Below are positions 44,551-56,105 of a stretch of DNA of 64,000 bases, one piece after another. The stretch is from positions 18,175,926 through 18,239,925 of the forward strand of contig NC_072802.1 in NCBI RefSeq assembly GCF_028583425.1, in the 5' to 3' direction. Every line of letters begins with the position of its first letter. The first letter of the stretch is position 1. This DNA is from Eublepharis macularius (lineage: Eukaryota; Chordata; Lepidosauria; Squamata; Eublepharidae). The notes beneath the pieces were generated by a model that was not told the DNA's origin, did no database searches, and saw only the letters and a program-made list of their open reading frames with translations. Both the position numbers and the translations under genes were made by a program.

Positions 44551-46639
44551 GAGATCAGACAGAAAACCTGGATGGTTCTCCATTGATCTCCATCCTGAAC
44601 TGAAAACATAACTCAGGCAAGAATTAAATAAGCCTAAATTCTTCTTCCTGGAACGGTTTCTTCTCACCGTTGAAGATGCTTGGAAGTCCTCTGATCTGAC
44701 AGGAGTGGGGAGTAATTGCAATTGTTTCCTGTGCATTCCGTCACCCTCTCGGTTCTGAAAAATCCGGAGTGACTCGTTTGTGTGAAATATTCGACTGGTG
44801 GTTTTAAGCGCTGCTTGCGGAGGGAATGGATTCTCTCGCCTGACATTGCGCAGAGCTCTGCGCTCGAGATGCGATCAAAAGATCTGAAGGAAAAATAACT
44901 CAGCCACCAGATTCCCTCGCTATCCTTAAGCAAACTGTGTATATATTGATAAAGCCAGGATAAATATACAACTCTTTCCCACTTGGAACCGACATGGAAA
45001 CCTAGCTTCTTAATAGCACAAACACACATGAAACAGGTTTTTTAAGTTGCAGTGCTCAGGATTTCTAATTTAAGTAATGCCATGAGCAACAAGATTGGGT
45101 TCCATAAAGTAATTCACAGAGACGATTAGGATTAATGCCGTAATTGAGCATTGGTTTTATAGCACGCATTCACCAGGCATGGTTATTATTATTATTATTA
45201 TTTTAAAAAATAACCTTCGTTTTGGGCAAATCTCAACTGGAATCCTAAGCGTACTTAACTAGGAAGCAAACCCCATTGGACTCAGAGGGGCCGACTTCAG
45301 AGTAAACATGCCTGAAGAGATTGCTATTCCCAGTGTGATTTGGATAAACACAGGTCTGGGAGAGCGACTGAAACGGCCAGCCCAGGTGAGCGACGGCCTG
45401 CAGTCATTCGAAGTCCCCTTTCGCTTCTAATCTGCTCCAGACTGGAGCTTCTGGGTGGGTCTCTTTGGGCTTTGAAAAGCGGAAGGGGAGCAAATGCCTT
45501 GAAGCTTGGAAGGCAAACAGCAGCCAGCCAGGGGGACCCAAGACCCTCATGGAAGCAAAACAAACCCCTTCCCTTTGTGGGATCAGTCTTAAAACACCGG
45601 GGGGAAGGACAGAGAAATCGGAGTGGCTGGCTTAAAGCTGAACTTTGACTCTCGAAAGCTCACACCCTGGAAATCCAGTTGGTCTTTAAGATGCTCCTGG
45701 AGCCGGATCTTGCGCTTCTACTACGGACCAACCTGAAACTAGCGACAAATGTGACCGCTTGTTCTTCGTACATGTAACCAAAATTGCCTTGCAAACGTCA
45801 GGGCAGAATAGTTTGCCATTTTTTAAAGTCCCGGATCTAGGGCCGTCTCTTCTCAGGTTCCTTTTCTTTACTTCGGCTCCTCTGTTGCGTCTCCCGCTGG
45901 GCAGAATCTCTCCCGCAGAAATCCCCAAGCTAGAGAGTGGTTCGCTTTGGCAGGATCGTGCCCTTACATTGCAAAGCTCTGGAAGGGAAGGGACTGGCTG
46001 CCTTTTGCCTCTCACAAGGGAGAGAAGGGGAAACGTTCGCAGTCGAGACAATGTCTCCTTTGTGTGTAGAGGGGGAAAAAGTTTGGGGATCTGGACCTCT
46101 CTCTACCTAACCTACATCACAGGGTGGTTGTTACGGGGATAAAAATTGAGGAGAAAAGCAGATTATAAATATCTAAATCTGGCAAAGCACATCTTCCCTG
46201 TCCGCATTTCTTACTAAACTGCCCGACAGTATAAGGCATTTTTAAATGTCTTCGAGTGCCCCAGCGTTACAGGATAGCTTGGAAGGAATTCATTGCTTAC
46301 AAAGAAAATACCAAAATATCCCCCCCGCCCGTGAATGTCAATGGAACCTTTCAAAGTAAAAATCCTCCCAGCCCTGCCGTTCTAACGTCATCTCGGAGGT
46401 AAATTCTGCTGCTTACTCCCAAGTAAATGAGCCTAGGCGTTCAGCCTTAGATATGCCTTCTCAGAAGCTGAACTCAGCCAGGTTTACTCGCAAGGAAGCG
46501 AGGATCGGATGGCAACCACAAAGGGCCTCGGGGCGGCTGTCACTGGAAACTCTTGCATTTGTCTTTTAATCACGCCGATGAAGCGTTTGGACGGATTGCA
46601 AACCACCACCACCCCCATCCGCAAGGACAACGAGTCCTG

Positions 46640-47400
46640 GGAGCCCGAAATAGGCCTGGGGGGACGATTCCTGCCCCCTCCCGCCGCCCCAGTGCTGCTG
46701 GCTGCGGCGCGTTTTGCGCTTGGCCTGGCCAAAGGGCCCCGGGCGCGCCGCCTTTCCTCCCGACTGGTGCCAGCAGCGCCGAGAGCAGAGCCGCTGGGGT
46801 TGCTGCGGCGAGGAGGGGCCGCCTTCCCGCCCCCTCCCTCTCGCCCTCCCTCCCTGCCTGCTTTCTCTCCAGTGTCACTCTGGCTCTTAAGCGTTTCCAT
46901 CAGTGTCCAAAAACAAACAGGGCGCAGCCGAGGCAGCGCCGGATCTTCGCCTCCCGTCGAGTCGCCATAGAGGGCCGTCCCGTCGCCACCCCCCGCAAGT
47001 CACTCCCTCGGAGCGCCGTTGCGGCGCCTGGCACTGGAGACCCGGTCCTGCCCGGGATGCTGCGCCAGGCCAGCGAAGAGGGACGGTCGCGCCGGCAACG
47101 GAGCGCTGAGCGGAGCAGCTGCGATCTCGCTTAGGATCGCAAGAGGGCCGAGGGGCGCTCGGGGGCAGAGGCGGCGGGGGGGGGGGGCGCCTTCCGTGGC
47201 TTTTCGGAGCAGAGAGGGGCCGCTTGGCGCAGGAGCCGACATGGCGCTCAGCTCCAGGGCGCACGCCTTCTCGGTGGAAGTCTTGGTGGGGAACTCGCCC
47301 AAGCGCAAACGGCTCGATCTGGAAGAGGAAGGGGCCGAGAAGGGAGCCGAGGCCCTCCTGCGGAGAAGCCAGGCACCAGGTAAGGCGCTCCCCGTTGCCC
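46640..47400. promoter_or_regulatory. CpG-rich block around TBX22 exon 1 (probable promoter region)
   Basis: GC content and CpG frequency rise sharply here compared with the AT-rich flank (many GCGC, CGCC, CCGCCCC). A CCGCCCCCTCCCTCTCGCCC stretch near 46830 could bind Sp/KLF proteins. No TATA box is evident at a sensible distance. The transcription start is not determinable from sequence; in mammals TBX22 has an additional 5' non-coding exon, which I could not locate. Confidence 0.7.
47241..47379 (+). CDS. TBX22: TBX22 coding exon 1: N-terminal region
   Basis: It encodes 46 residues plus one base. MALSSRAHAFSVEVLVG is the conserved N-terminal motif of the TBX15/18/22 group, which in TBX18 and TBX15 overlaps an eh1-like FSVE segment able to recruit Groucho-type corepressors (known for the family). 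A basic cluster SPKRKR follows and may be a nuclear localisation signal. I chose the ATG at 47241 from this homology and a fair start context (GCCGACATGG). The frame stays open upstream to another ATG at 47019, within GC-rich sequence that looks non-coding. The donor is CCAG|GTAAGG. The acidic/alanine stretch after residue 28 is poorly conserved in the family. Confidence 0.95.
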
Positions 47401-47642
47401 TCTTGGAAACGGTCGGATTGGAGTCAGCTGGTCGCTGCCATCTGCAACGCAGTCGGCTTTAGCGTCGCACAGCGCTCTTGCCAGCAGCCCGAGCCTGGGG
47501 CTGGTCGGTTTGGAAGCGGCGTTGAGTTCAATGGAGCTGATTAGAATGGGAGGCTGCAGGGAAGGCTCTTTATGAGGAAGTGACCCCGACTAGATTCGTT
47601 GGGGCTTAGTCCCAGGCAAGGGAGCGAAGGACTGCCTCCGCA

Positions 47643-47830
47643 AGGAAGGAACATGAATCAGGAGCCCGGTGGCACTTTAAAGACTAACAAAACCCCAGCA
47701 GAAAATTGCAGTCAGCGGCTCACATCTTCAGATGGTCACCTAGAGGAGTTCCTGCTGAAAGAAATGCTGTTAGTCTTTAAGGTGTCACTGGACTCTTGTT
47801 TTACGTTGCTGCAACAGACTAACACCGTTG
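47643..47830. repeat. Inverted repeat of the TTAGTCTTTAAGGTG type in intron 1
   Basis: GGTGGCACTTTAAAGACTAA at 47670 and its inverse TTAGTCTTTAAGGTGTCACT at 47771 lie about 80 bp apart. Diverged from the 49015 family but the same plan; no target duplication found. Confidence 0.6.
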
Positions 47831-48566
47831 GAATGACCAAGCAAAGGGGCAAACAACCTGCCGCAGAATGAATGAATCAATATTTCTTCTTTCTGTCTTG
47901 TTTGGCTTTAAAGTCCAGAACCCTTTCCCACACCGGCTGGTCCAACAAACAGAAGGTTTCATTTGTACCGAGTTAACTAACAGTGAGGGATCCCGGCCGT
48001 CTGTTTTTCTCAGCCAATCTGAAGAGTCCTGTGCGGTCCCGAAGCTTGCCTCTGACGTTTCCAAGAACGGTGGCTCTAGATGCAAAGGAAGGCTTCGCTT
48101 GCTCTTTGTTAAAAAGTAGGGAGGGATCTCCTCTTTGCAGATGAGAGCAGAGAGTCTCCCTCTTCGGCAAACAGAAGCCTTCCAGGAGTAGACAGTGGAC
48201 CCCGGGGGTGGCCTCCGTTCTGTTGCTGGCCCGCCCTGCAGCCCCGAACTCAACGGGAATACATGCAAATGTATGCTAAAACCGGTGTCAGAGAAAGCTT
48301 TAAGGTGCAGTGAAGGCGGTTTAAGGCTTTGCAGTCCGGCATCGCCCCAGGCCTCGCTTTAACCCGGAAGATTCCAAGAGCGCTTAGGTGCACGTGTGAA
48401 CAGGCAACAACTCGGACTTAGGAAACCCGGCGGGGGCACAAATGCAGGCCGTGAGGAGCAGAGTGTAGAGTTCTTCTCCCCGTTTTCTTGGCCATAGGCC
48501 TCCTGACATCTAAGGCTTCTTCTAAAAATCCTGTGAATGCTTCTTCCCTGTATTTTTTCCTCGCAG

Positions 48567-48714
48567 AAAAGAAATCCAAAGGAGAAATGTCGGTGACTGT
48601 TCCCGAGGAAGTCAGAGAAACGCAGGGCGAGATCCAAGTGGACTTACAAGGCTCCGAACTCTGGAAGAGATTTCACGAGATTGGCACGGAAATGATTATC
48701 ACCAAAGCCGGCAG
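48567..48714 (+). CDS. TBX22: TBX22 coding exon 2: linker and start of the T-box
   Basis: 148 nt between TTTTTTCCTCGCAG and GGCAG|GTAGGG. The first half ([14 protein letters not shown]...) is a variable linker; the T-box begins at about [18 protein letters not shown] and continues [15 protein letters not shown] as [31 protein letters not shown] is shared by T-box proteins of this subgroup. The exon ends inside an arginine codon (phase 2) that is completed by exon 3. The mammalian linker is longer and serine-rich, so this protein's N-terminal region is shorter by comparison from memory. Confidence 0.96.
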
Positions 48715-49014
48715 GTAGGGAGTTTCACGTGTGAAGGTTCAGACGCGTGTGCCTCTCCAGGGGATTCCTCTATTCCTTGAGATCACCAATACCGAACCAG
48801 AACAAGAACGGCGCTGTCGCTGACCCCTGCCCATGACCCCTTAGGGTTGTGATTTAAAAAGCAAGCCCCGAGTTCATCCTGGCTTTTCTCTGTCCAATAG
48901 CATCGCATTCCTGGGCACTTTTATTCACCACACACCTGAGATTTATCATTATTTATATTATGAATAATGATGACACCTTATTTAGATCCAGCCACAGTTA
49001 AGCACTTTTAAAGT

Positions 49015-49218
49015 AGTAAAGAGTCCAGTAGCACCTTTAAGACTAACCATCTTTATTGAAGCATAAGCTTTCGAGAGCCACAGCTCTCTTCGAGCCCGAG
49101 AGCTGCGGCTCTGGAAAGCTTATGCTACAATAAAGTTGGTTAGTCTTAAAGGTGCTACTGGACTCTCTACTATTTTGCTACTACAGACTAACACGGCTAA
49201 CTCCTCTGGATCTATGAC
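49015..49218. mobile_element. Head-to-head inverted insertion with perfect 12-bp TSD (TBX22 intron 2)
   Basis: CACTTTTAAAGT lies at 49003-49014 and again at 49219-49230. Between them two copies of one repeat face each other: the left arm reads AGTCCAGTAGCACCTTTAAG to CATAAGCTTTCGAGAGCC, and the right arm is its mirror and continues to CAGACTAACACGGCTAACTC. The right arm is longer at its outer end. No protein frame. Confidence 0.9.
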
Positions 49219-49249
49219 CACTTTTAAAGTGCCACTTTATTTCAATATT

Positions 49250-49340
49250 TGGTCTGTTGGGTGGCACCTTAAAGGCCAACAAGATTATCAGAGTGTAAGC
49301 TTTCGAGAGTCAGAGCTCCCTTCTTCAGGGCAACACGGCC
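49250..49340 (-). mobile_element. Single-arm relative of the same repeat
   Basis: GGTGGCACCTTAAAGGCCAA, GTAAGCTTTCGAGAGTC and CCCTTCTTCAGG show one antisense arm, just outside the preceding insertion. Confidence 0.6.
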
Positions 49341-49964
49341 ACCCCACCTAAGCGGGCCTGTTTTACACTCCCTTGGAAATAAATAGGTCTAGAAGGTGTT
49401 TGATCTTGGCTGGATCTTGTTCACAGTATTTGGATTTTTAAACTCGGACCCACTGACATCATCTAGATATTGATATCTAGGTTCTCAAAGACGCCCCAAT
49501 TTTGAATGCAATTGGGTTTGTTTGTTTTTTAACGTTAGGGAAGAGGAATTGGCTTCCCAACCGGGATCCACGGTCTTTGCATGCGCGAGGTACCATTCGA
49601 ACTCGGTTCCCATGAATCTCTCTGTCTTTTACTGGTAGAATCAGATCCCGGGGGTTGATCTCAGGCAGGGTTGCCTAGCCTGGGCTGGCTGGCAGCGGCT
49701 TCCCAAGGTCTGGGGCACGGAAGGGTCTCTTCTCAGCCTTTGCTTCCAGAAGTTCGTTGGGTCCCGGAAGCGCCCCCCCCCTGCAGTTTGATTTGGATTC
49801 CCCCGAAGACCTTCCCCTTGCAACGCAAATATTTCCAGGCCAAAAGGCTGCCTCTGGGTTTGTGGCGCAGGAGCAGATGCCGGCCCAAATGTGTTTGTTT
49901 TATTGGGATGTTCATACGGCACTTTCCTTCCCAGCGGGGAAGTAACTTACTACATCGTTCTCCC

Positions 49965-50085
49965 CTTCTCCAGAACAACCACTTTGTGAGGTAGGTTAGG
50001 CTGAGAGTCTCTCTGGCCCAAGGTCAGACAGCAAGTGGGATTAGAGTTCTACTCTCTAACCACTACTCCTTTGGGCCTGAGAGAC
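49965..50085 (-). mobile_element. MIR-like SINE, antisense
   Basis: ACAACCACTTTGTGAGGTAG, GCCCAAGGTCAGACAGC and GATTAGAGTTCTACTCTCTA, with the usual spacing, in intron 2. Confidence 0.65.
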
Positions 50086-52861
50086 AGAGAGAACTTACCC
50101 TAGAAGAAAACTTTCTCTGCTTGCCACTGACACCGCTAGTTTGAAACGAATCCCAGCTTTTTCGTTAGACTTGCTTCTCCCGTACAGCGCTCAATTAGAA
50201 ACGAATCCCTCGCAAATCCAGATGGGAGGGCTTTTCGGTTCATTCGTTTATCCGCCGCGGAGTCCTCTGCATAATAATTTGGGACTCTCTGAAATCTGTG
50301 GGACTTACTTTCGAGTAAAGAGGCAGCAGACGGGACTCTTTCAGCGCGATTCTATGCAGAGTTATTCCGGTTTAGGGCCGTTGATTTCAATGCACTTACA
50401 CTGGTGTAACTCTGCACTGCGCTGGATTGCACTGTTAAACGGCAATAATTTCTAGGGAATTAAGAGTCGACTTCTTGGATAAAATGGGGATTGTTGCATT
50501 CATATGCTGAGGATAGCCTTATATACCCATTTTGTGATGCCACCCGCACTTATTCGAGAGGAGTAAATCCTATGGAAGTCAATGGAACGTCCCTAAAACT
50601 AAGTCTGCACGGGATCGCATAAATATTCCTGCGCACGGTCCGGTCCCTCAGATGGAACTTCGTGTTGGCTTTGTTTCAGCCATTGCAAAGGCCGACAGCC
50701 CGGTTCTGTTCTGGTTTGTGCTGAAGTAACTCCTGTTCAATGGGACGTGCCGTTAAGTGACGATACTGTAGAGTCAGCGCTATGTCACTGGACTAGAAGG
50801 AGGAAGAATTTCAGCGCTGCAAACCCTCAAGATTGCAGGCCCCGGACCCTCTTTTAAAAACCCCCTCATTTCAGGAAGCTTAAATGAAGAAAGAAAACGT
50901 TTTACGTGCATATCAGCTTTGCATAAATCACTTTTGCCAAAGACCCCCAAATGTGGCAAAATTTTCATGGGTTAACATTCCCGGCTTTAAAAAAAAAATC
51001 TTTTCTTTCCCTATGTGTAGCTGAAGAAGAATTCTATGTAATCCCAGCCAGAAGTCGCGCCCCCCCCCCGCCCAAACTCCCGCCTGACCAATGAAAGGTG
51101 CCTCTCTTCATTCGCTTTGTGCAGCCGACCTCGCTTGTCGATCGACCCTTTGACGTGCTAGCCAGAGACGGCTGCCAATCAAACGTGATAGTTAACTACA
51201 GAGCGGGGAATCGGCGTCGGGATTTGTGACCTTGGCGGAGTTACCGCCGTTGGTTCTTCTGTGGTTGTGGAAGGGATTCCCCGCACGAGCGGCAATAGGA
51301 GGAGAAGGACGGAGTTAGACACGGCGATAAAAGTTTATGTCTCCCTTTCAAGGTCTTTAAATTATAGGGTTACTGCTACATTCTGAGAGTCCTCTGGCAT
51401 TCCTCCCTTAACTGATTTTTTGAAAAGGTTTATGAATCAGAAAAGTTTCCCCTGTCTCCCAGACGCTTGGTGAACGCCAGCGCTTAAATCGAACCCACAG
51501 GTGCCATTTCAAGTGCGCCCCAACCCCTCTCCTGCTGCCGCACGTGTAAAAAAAAACAACCCCAAACGCCTTCAGGTGGTTTTAAAATCCTTAAAAATCA
51601 GGTTTCTGAATCGACTGTCTCTTGAATCCTACTGGCGAAGCAAAACCTGCCACCCTCCTTCCCCCATCCCCGTCCCATCAGACAGAAAGAAAATATTACT
51701 TGTTCCCAGGTAAAGTACTTAGGATTCATAGCTGCATCGGCATCCAACCTTAGGAAACGGTTTGGACCCGAATAAATCACTGTAAAATGGCTTTTAACGT
51801 CATGTTCAGCGCTTTGAGTCGGGCCTAGAGTTATTGCTACCATTTAACATTGCTAATGTGAGTAGTACTCCTCCTCCTCGTTATTACCAAGACCACCAAC
51901 AAAAAGAAGTTCTTCTACCGACATGACTTGGAAGTTTTCTCTTCCAGTGGGACTCAACTGAAGGTGTTAAAGCGAACCATAGTTGCGAACATTTCGTTTT
52001 GGGGTTAGCCTGCCTGCATGGCTGAAAATTCTACTGCAGTAATAATATGACCGCTACTAATAATAATAACAGTAAGAGAATACACACGAGTCTCTCAACT
52101 TGAGATGCCTCCGTGGCGTGTTTGTCAAGTGTAGGGAGACACAATGATAGCGTGGAAGCCTAGTTTAAAAAGACAGAGCCAGCGGGAATCGCTCCTCAGA
52201 GGGTTTGTTAATTTCATCTACGCCTCTGGAAGGCTCTGTCAATTTCACCTCTCCAGTTTAAAACCTTGTGGGATCGCTACCAGAAGGCAGCAAGGAATGG
52301 AAATGGGCTGAAGCTGCCTTCCAGAGCCGAGCTTGGACCTGGAGAGGTTATAATGGACTGAAGTTTCCCTTCTGGCGTTTCACAGCTCCTTCACACAGCT
52401 CCAGTGCATAGCAAAGCCTTTGCCCAGCCGGGCTCTGTCTTTTAAAACTATCCTTCCCTGCTAACATTGCATCTTCCGATTCCTGTTCTCCAGTGTCAGA
52501 TGTGTAGAGAGTGTTAGGTGCTCGTTTCCACATAACTATGAATGGTATATGGCTGCCGGAATAGTTTCCACAGACTGATGATTGTAAGGGACATTGCACC
52601 GACCCACGACTTCACATTCAAACAGCGCTGGTTTCCTCGCGCAATCCCATCTTTCCTCAGAATTCCTGCGTGGCGGTCTTAAGACCCATTGAAACACACA
52701 GGCGCTAGATCGGTAGTAATACCTTAAGGACGGCCAAGTAGCAAGTCTTTATTGATAACAGCGAAATGTAAGGGCGATGTGAGTCATTCGGGACTAGCAG
52801 TCTCAGCGTTCTGCTTTAATTAATGCCCGGGACGACCCTGCTGGAGCCTTCCTATAGGTAG

Positions 52862-53069
52862 CAAAATAGAAAAGAGTCCAGTAGCACCTTTAAGACTAAC
52901 CAACTTTACTGTAGCATAAGCTTTCGAGAACCTCTTCATCAGATGCATCTGATGAAGAGAACTGTGGTTCTCGAAAGCTTATGCCACAGTAAAGTTGGTT
53001 AGTCTTCAAGGTGATACTGGACTCTTTTCTATTTTACTACTGCAGACTAACACGGCTAACTCCTCTGGA
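52862..53069. mobile_element. Head-to-head inverted insertion with 11-bp TSD (TBX22 intron 2)
   Basis: CCTATAGGTAG (52851-52861) and CCTACAGGTAG (53070-53080) differ at one base. The arms meet in the perfect 24-bp palindrome CTTCATCAGATG/CATCTGATGAAG (52934-52957). The right arm holds CTGATGA (52949-52955), the stem GAGAAC/GTTCTC (52957-52962, 52967-52972) and GAAA (52973-52976). The left arm has lost about 8 bp of that hairpin. Confidence 0.9.
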
Positions 53070-53501
53070 CCTACAGGTAGAGCAGCCTGCGGGTCCAGGA
53101 GACCAGATCTGCATGCTACCCCCATCCTCGGAATCCCCTGGACATCAAATAAGCACACCAGGGAGAAATGAGCTCCCTGTGTGACTAGATTTCTACAGGC
53201 AGGGTGTTTTTTCTTTTTAGCCATCCAGGAGAATTCATCTTTTTATCTCGCCCTTGGGGCGTTTCTGCCTTCTCGGTTTTATCCGCACAACCACCCCGAG
53301 AAGCTGTTCATGCGGAGAAAAATTACCCATTGCGCTTCATGGCAGAGTAGGCTTTTGAAACGGGGTCTGGTAAACCCTAGTGGGAAACCCCTGACCATTC
53401 TCCGCCCCCCAGGTTCAAATTCCCCACGTTGGGCCGCATGCCTCCGGAGACCTTTGTGCGGAGGGCTGTGTCATCACCTCTCGTTCTGCTTCCTTCCCTA
53501 G

Positions 53502-53603
53502 GAGAATGTTTCCCTCGGTCAGAGTCAAAGTGAGAGGGCTGGATCCGGTGAAACAATATTACATCGCAATAGACGTGGTGCCTGTCGACTCTAAAAGATA
53601 CAG
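53502..53603 (+). CDS. TBX22: TBX22 coding exon 3: T-box strands with RRMFP motif
   Basis: 102 nt, acceptor CTTCCTTCCCTAG, donor ACAG|GTAAGAG. It encodes [20 protein letters not shown] and then [13 protein letters not shown]. The RRMFP block is part of the DNA-contacting core of T-box domains, and [11 protein letters not shown] is almost unchanged across TBX22 orthologues. Phase 2 at both ends. The 4.8-kb intron 2 before it carries two palindromic insertions. Confidence 0.96.
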
Positions 53604-53634
53604 GTAAGAGCCGGGCTTCTTCCTCCAGAGACCT

Positions 53635-53705
53635 CTTTGACTCTGGAAAGCTCATGCCCTGGAAATCTAGTTGTCCTTTAAGGTGCTACTGGACCCGAAT
53701 CTTGC
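53635..53705 (+). mobile_element. Fragment of the AAAGCTCATGCCCTGGAAATC repeat
   Basis: GACTCTGGAAAGCTCATGCC and CTTTAAGGTGCTACTGGACC mark a diverged single arm just after exon 3; a relative is at 45640. Confidence 0.6.
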
Positions 53706-53814
53706 TCAACATACCTGCTAGACATCACTGGTGGCCAATGGGAGTTGTGCTTTTTAAGGACTGTCCACCAGAAGTCATTACAGTCTTAGAACGGCTTGTG
53801 ATCTGTTAAAGCAT

Positions 53815-53992
53815 TTCTTCAACTCTGTATTGGATTCTTGCTGGTTTTAAATCTTGTATGTGCATACCCTATTACATGCCTATTGAAATGTCTTTGAAAT
53901 TGACGGCACTGACTCGCACAGTGTTATCCGCCTTGAGTCTCAATGAGAAAGGCTGACTATAATAACGTAAATAAATAAATAAAATTAGAAGA
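53815..53992 (+). mobile_element. LINE 3' end in intron 3
   Basis: TTATCCGCCTTGAGTCTCAA, GAGAAAGGCTGACTATAATA and an AAATAAATAAATAAA tail are typical of L2-like LINE ends. Confidence 0.7.
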
Positions 53993-54764
53993 AACAGATG
54001 CGTTCAGCGTTATTTTTGTATTCTTCCAATATTTCTCCTTTTTCTCTCTTTCTCCTTAGCACATAACACAACAGGGAGTAAAGATCTTTGAAGGATACAA
54101 AATAATGTTTCTTGATGAATGGGGGGGGGGGCTGAAGCCAATGCCTGTTTACTACCAAGTAACAGTGCCGCTTACTCCCAGTGAAGGGTGCTCCGTGCTC
54201 ACTGAAACCTGAGCACCTGGGGGAGTGATGGTCTCTCTTCCGGAGAAACGTATGTAAAATATCAACCTCCGAGTTTCCTCTGCAGTCAGGGCAAGAGTTT
54301 CTCTGGCATTCCAAAGCCGGTGGAACCACTTTCCGGTCCCAACGAGTTACTCTCCGGTTTAGCAGAATCCTGGGTACTTGAGGAACCAAGAACCGCACCT
54401 ACTCCGAATGCATTTCTCGGAAATAAGCCCCCTTGCTCTCTGTAGCGTTTACTTCCCAGTAAATTGTCCTGAATCAGGACTCCTGAGCGCCGGGGCTGCG
54501 GTTTGGCTGTCCCGCGGACCCTCTCTCCGGCCACGATCCAGCCACGGTTCGTGATTTCAGTGCCAGCTATTTAAGAATGCACTGAATTATCCCGTCAAGA
54601 TATTGATTTTTGCTGATTCGTGTCAGGATTGTTTTGTATCCCGGCTCCTCCCTTCCAATATGATGAAAGGACAAACTTCACTGCCTTCGCAAGCCGCTGC
54701 TCACACTGCCTGCAGGGCGACCATAACGTGTGAACACGAAACTCTGGTCGGTAGTGCCCTTGAT

Positions 54765-54935
54765 TTCCATTATTTATAAGCCCGTCTTTCTCACTGAGAC
54801 TCAAAATGGATTAACCAGTCCGTTTCAAAGACGTTTCAAATAAGCAATATAGCAGGGTATATTCACGCGCATTTGCAAAGATTTAAAACCAGCAGACGTC
54901 CAAATCCAGAGCTGAGGAAATGCCGAAACGGAGCA
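54765..54935 (-). mobile_element. LINE 3' tail, antisense, in intron 3
   Basis: Starts TTATTTATAAGCCCGTCTTT; CAGAGCTGAGGAAATGCCGA near the end matches the family at 32740 and 41405. Confidence 0.6.
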
Positions 54936-55358
54936 GAAGCAATTCTAAGGCTGGCATGGAAAAGGCAAACCCCGAGGGAGGAAACACGCTCTCGTCTCCG
55001 TGTGTGAATAGGACCTGTTCGCAAGGCACAAGCAACAGATTCAAGACACGAGTTCTGCAAGCGGCACTTTGGGGAGAGAAAAGGGTTCCGGGTTGAGAAT
55101 TGCGCGGGTTTGTAAAGGATCCAGTCCAGCCCGCTGCGCAGTTCTTTCAATCCCGCCAGCTAGTTCCCAGAGCCGGCCAGCCCAGTTCCCACGTTCATCT
55201 CGCGCCTAGCCAGTTTCAGATTAAGAGGAGAAGGCGGGGAGGGAGTAGGGTTGAACCTGCAGCTCGGAGCCACTTGGCACAGCGAGGTCCCAAACACGCT
55301 GCAGAGATAGCAGCGAAGACCGAAAGGAACCGAAGATGAGAACGCCTGCGTGGGACCT

Positions 55359-55432
55359 GTTTGGTGCAGTGGTTGAGAGCGGCAGGACTCTAATCTGGAG
55401 AGCCGGGTTTGCTTCCCCACTCCTCCGCCTCC
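55359..55432 (+). mobile_element. tRNA-derived SINE, head only
   Basis: GTTTGGTGCAGTGGTTGAGA, GGACTCTAATCTGGAGAGCC and GGGTTTGCTTCCCCACTCC are the head of the 14719 family; the body is missing. Confidence 0.75.
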
Positions 55433-55914
55433 GGGTTTGCGCCCTTCCGCCCAGCGAGAGAAACACAGACGCTGTGTCGAAGCGGAGAGCTCCGCAGGGA
55501 CGCGATGAAGAGGAGCCTGAGAAACCCCCACTGGCTCTTGTGCGCCGCCTTTAGCGCCTCCTGGGCTGAGGCGGCTAGAGGAGGTCAGCGGGTGGCCTTT
55601 TGTGGCACGCCAGGAAGCCGGTGCTGCAACGCAGAAGGCCAGTCCCCGGGCATCGGCAGCAGGTCTGCTCGAGGTCTGGCTGGTTTTAAAGACCAAGCGA
55701 TTAAACCTGCAGTCCTGGCTGGGAGGGAGTCCTGTTCAACAGGTGAAGCTCGTTTCTGAGTAAGCTTGTCGGTCTCAGATGTGAAAAAGAAAACGTTCCT
55801 GTTTCTTGCTCTTTAAATTTCTTTACATTTAAATTCCCAAGAGGAAATTTTGGCAGGGTCAGCATCTCACATCGGGAGAAAAAAACGCATCAGCCAGCAC
55901 TGAACATACCAGAG

Positions 55915-56105
55915 ATGGTGCGGATAGAGCGTTGCAGCAGGCCAGGGTGACCCAGATTCAAACGTCTGTTTACCAGAGCAGCTTGCTGGGTGACCTTGGG
56001 TTAGCTGTTCTGTCTCTGCTTAACCCACCTCACAGGGCTGTTGTCAGGATAAAATGGAGGATTGGAGAGCCATGCATGCCACCTTGGGAAAAAGGCAGGC
56101 TCCAA
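55915..56105 (+). mobile_element. Old tRNA-derived SINE in intron 3
   Basis: GGTGACCCAGATTCAAACGT, CTGGGTGACCTTGGGTTAGC and ACCCACCTCACAGGGCTGTT with correct spacing; A box poor. Confidence 0.7.

Larger units (their letters stand above)
42750..46639. other. Upstream flank of TBX22, no gene recognised
   Basis: Besides the hairpins, microsatellites and the palindromic repeat listed separately, there are fragments of the CTTTAAGGTGCTACTGG-type repeat at 45640-45735 and a SINE tail at about 46110-46180. No conserved frame. Enhancers cannot be recognised by reading alone. Confidence 0.4.

Noticed and set aside
46484..47134. Several long overlapping frames on both strands near exon 1
   Set aside because: Arg/Ala/Pro-rich translations in all frames are expected of a CpG island; none resembles a known protein.
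55160..55759. Long - and + frames in TBX22 intron 3
   Set aside because: GC-rich intron sequence including a SINE head; no conserved motif and no splice logic.
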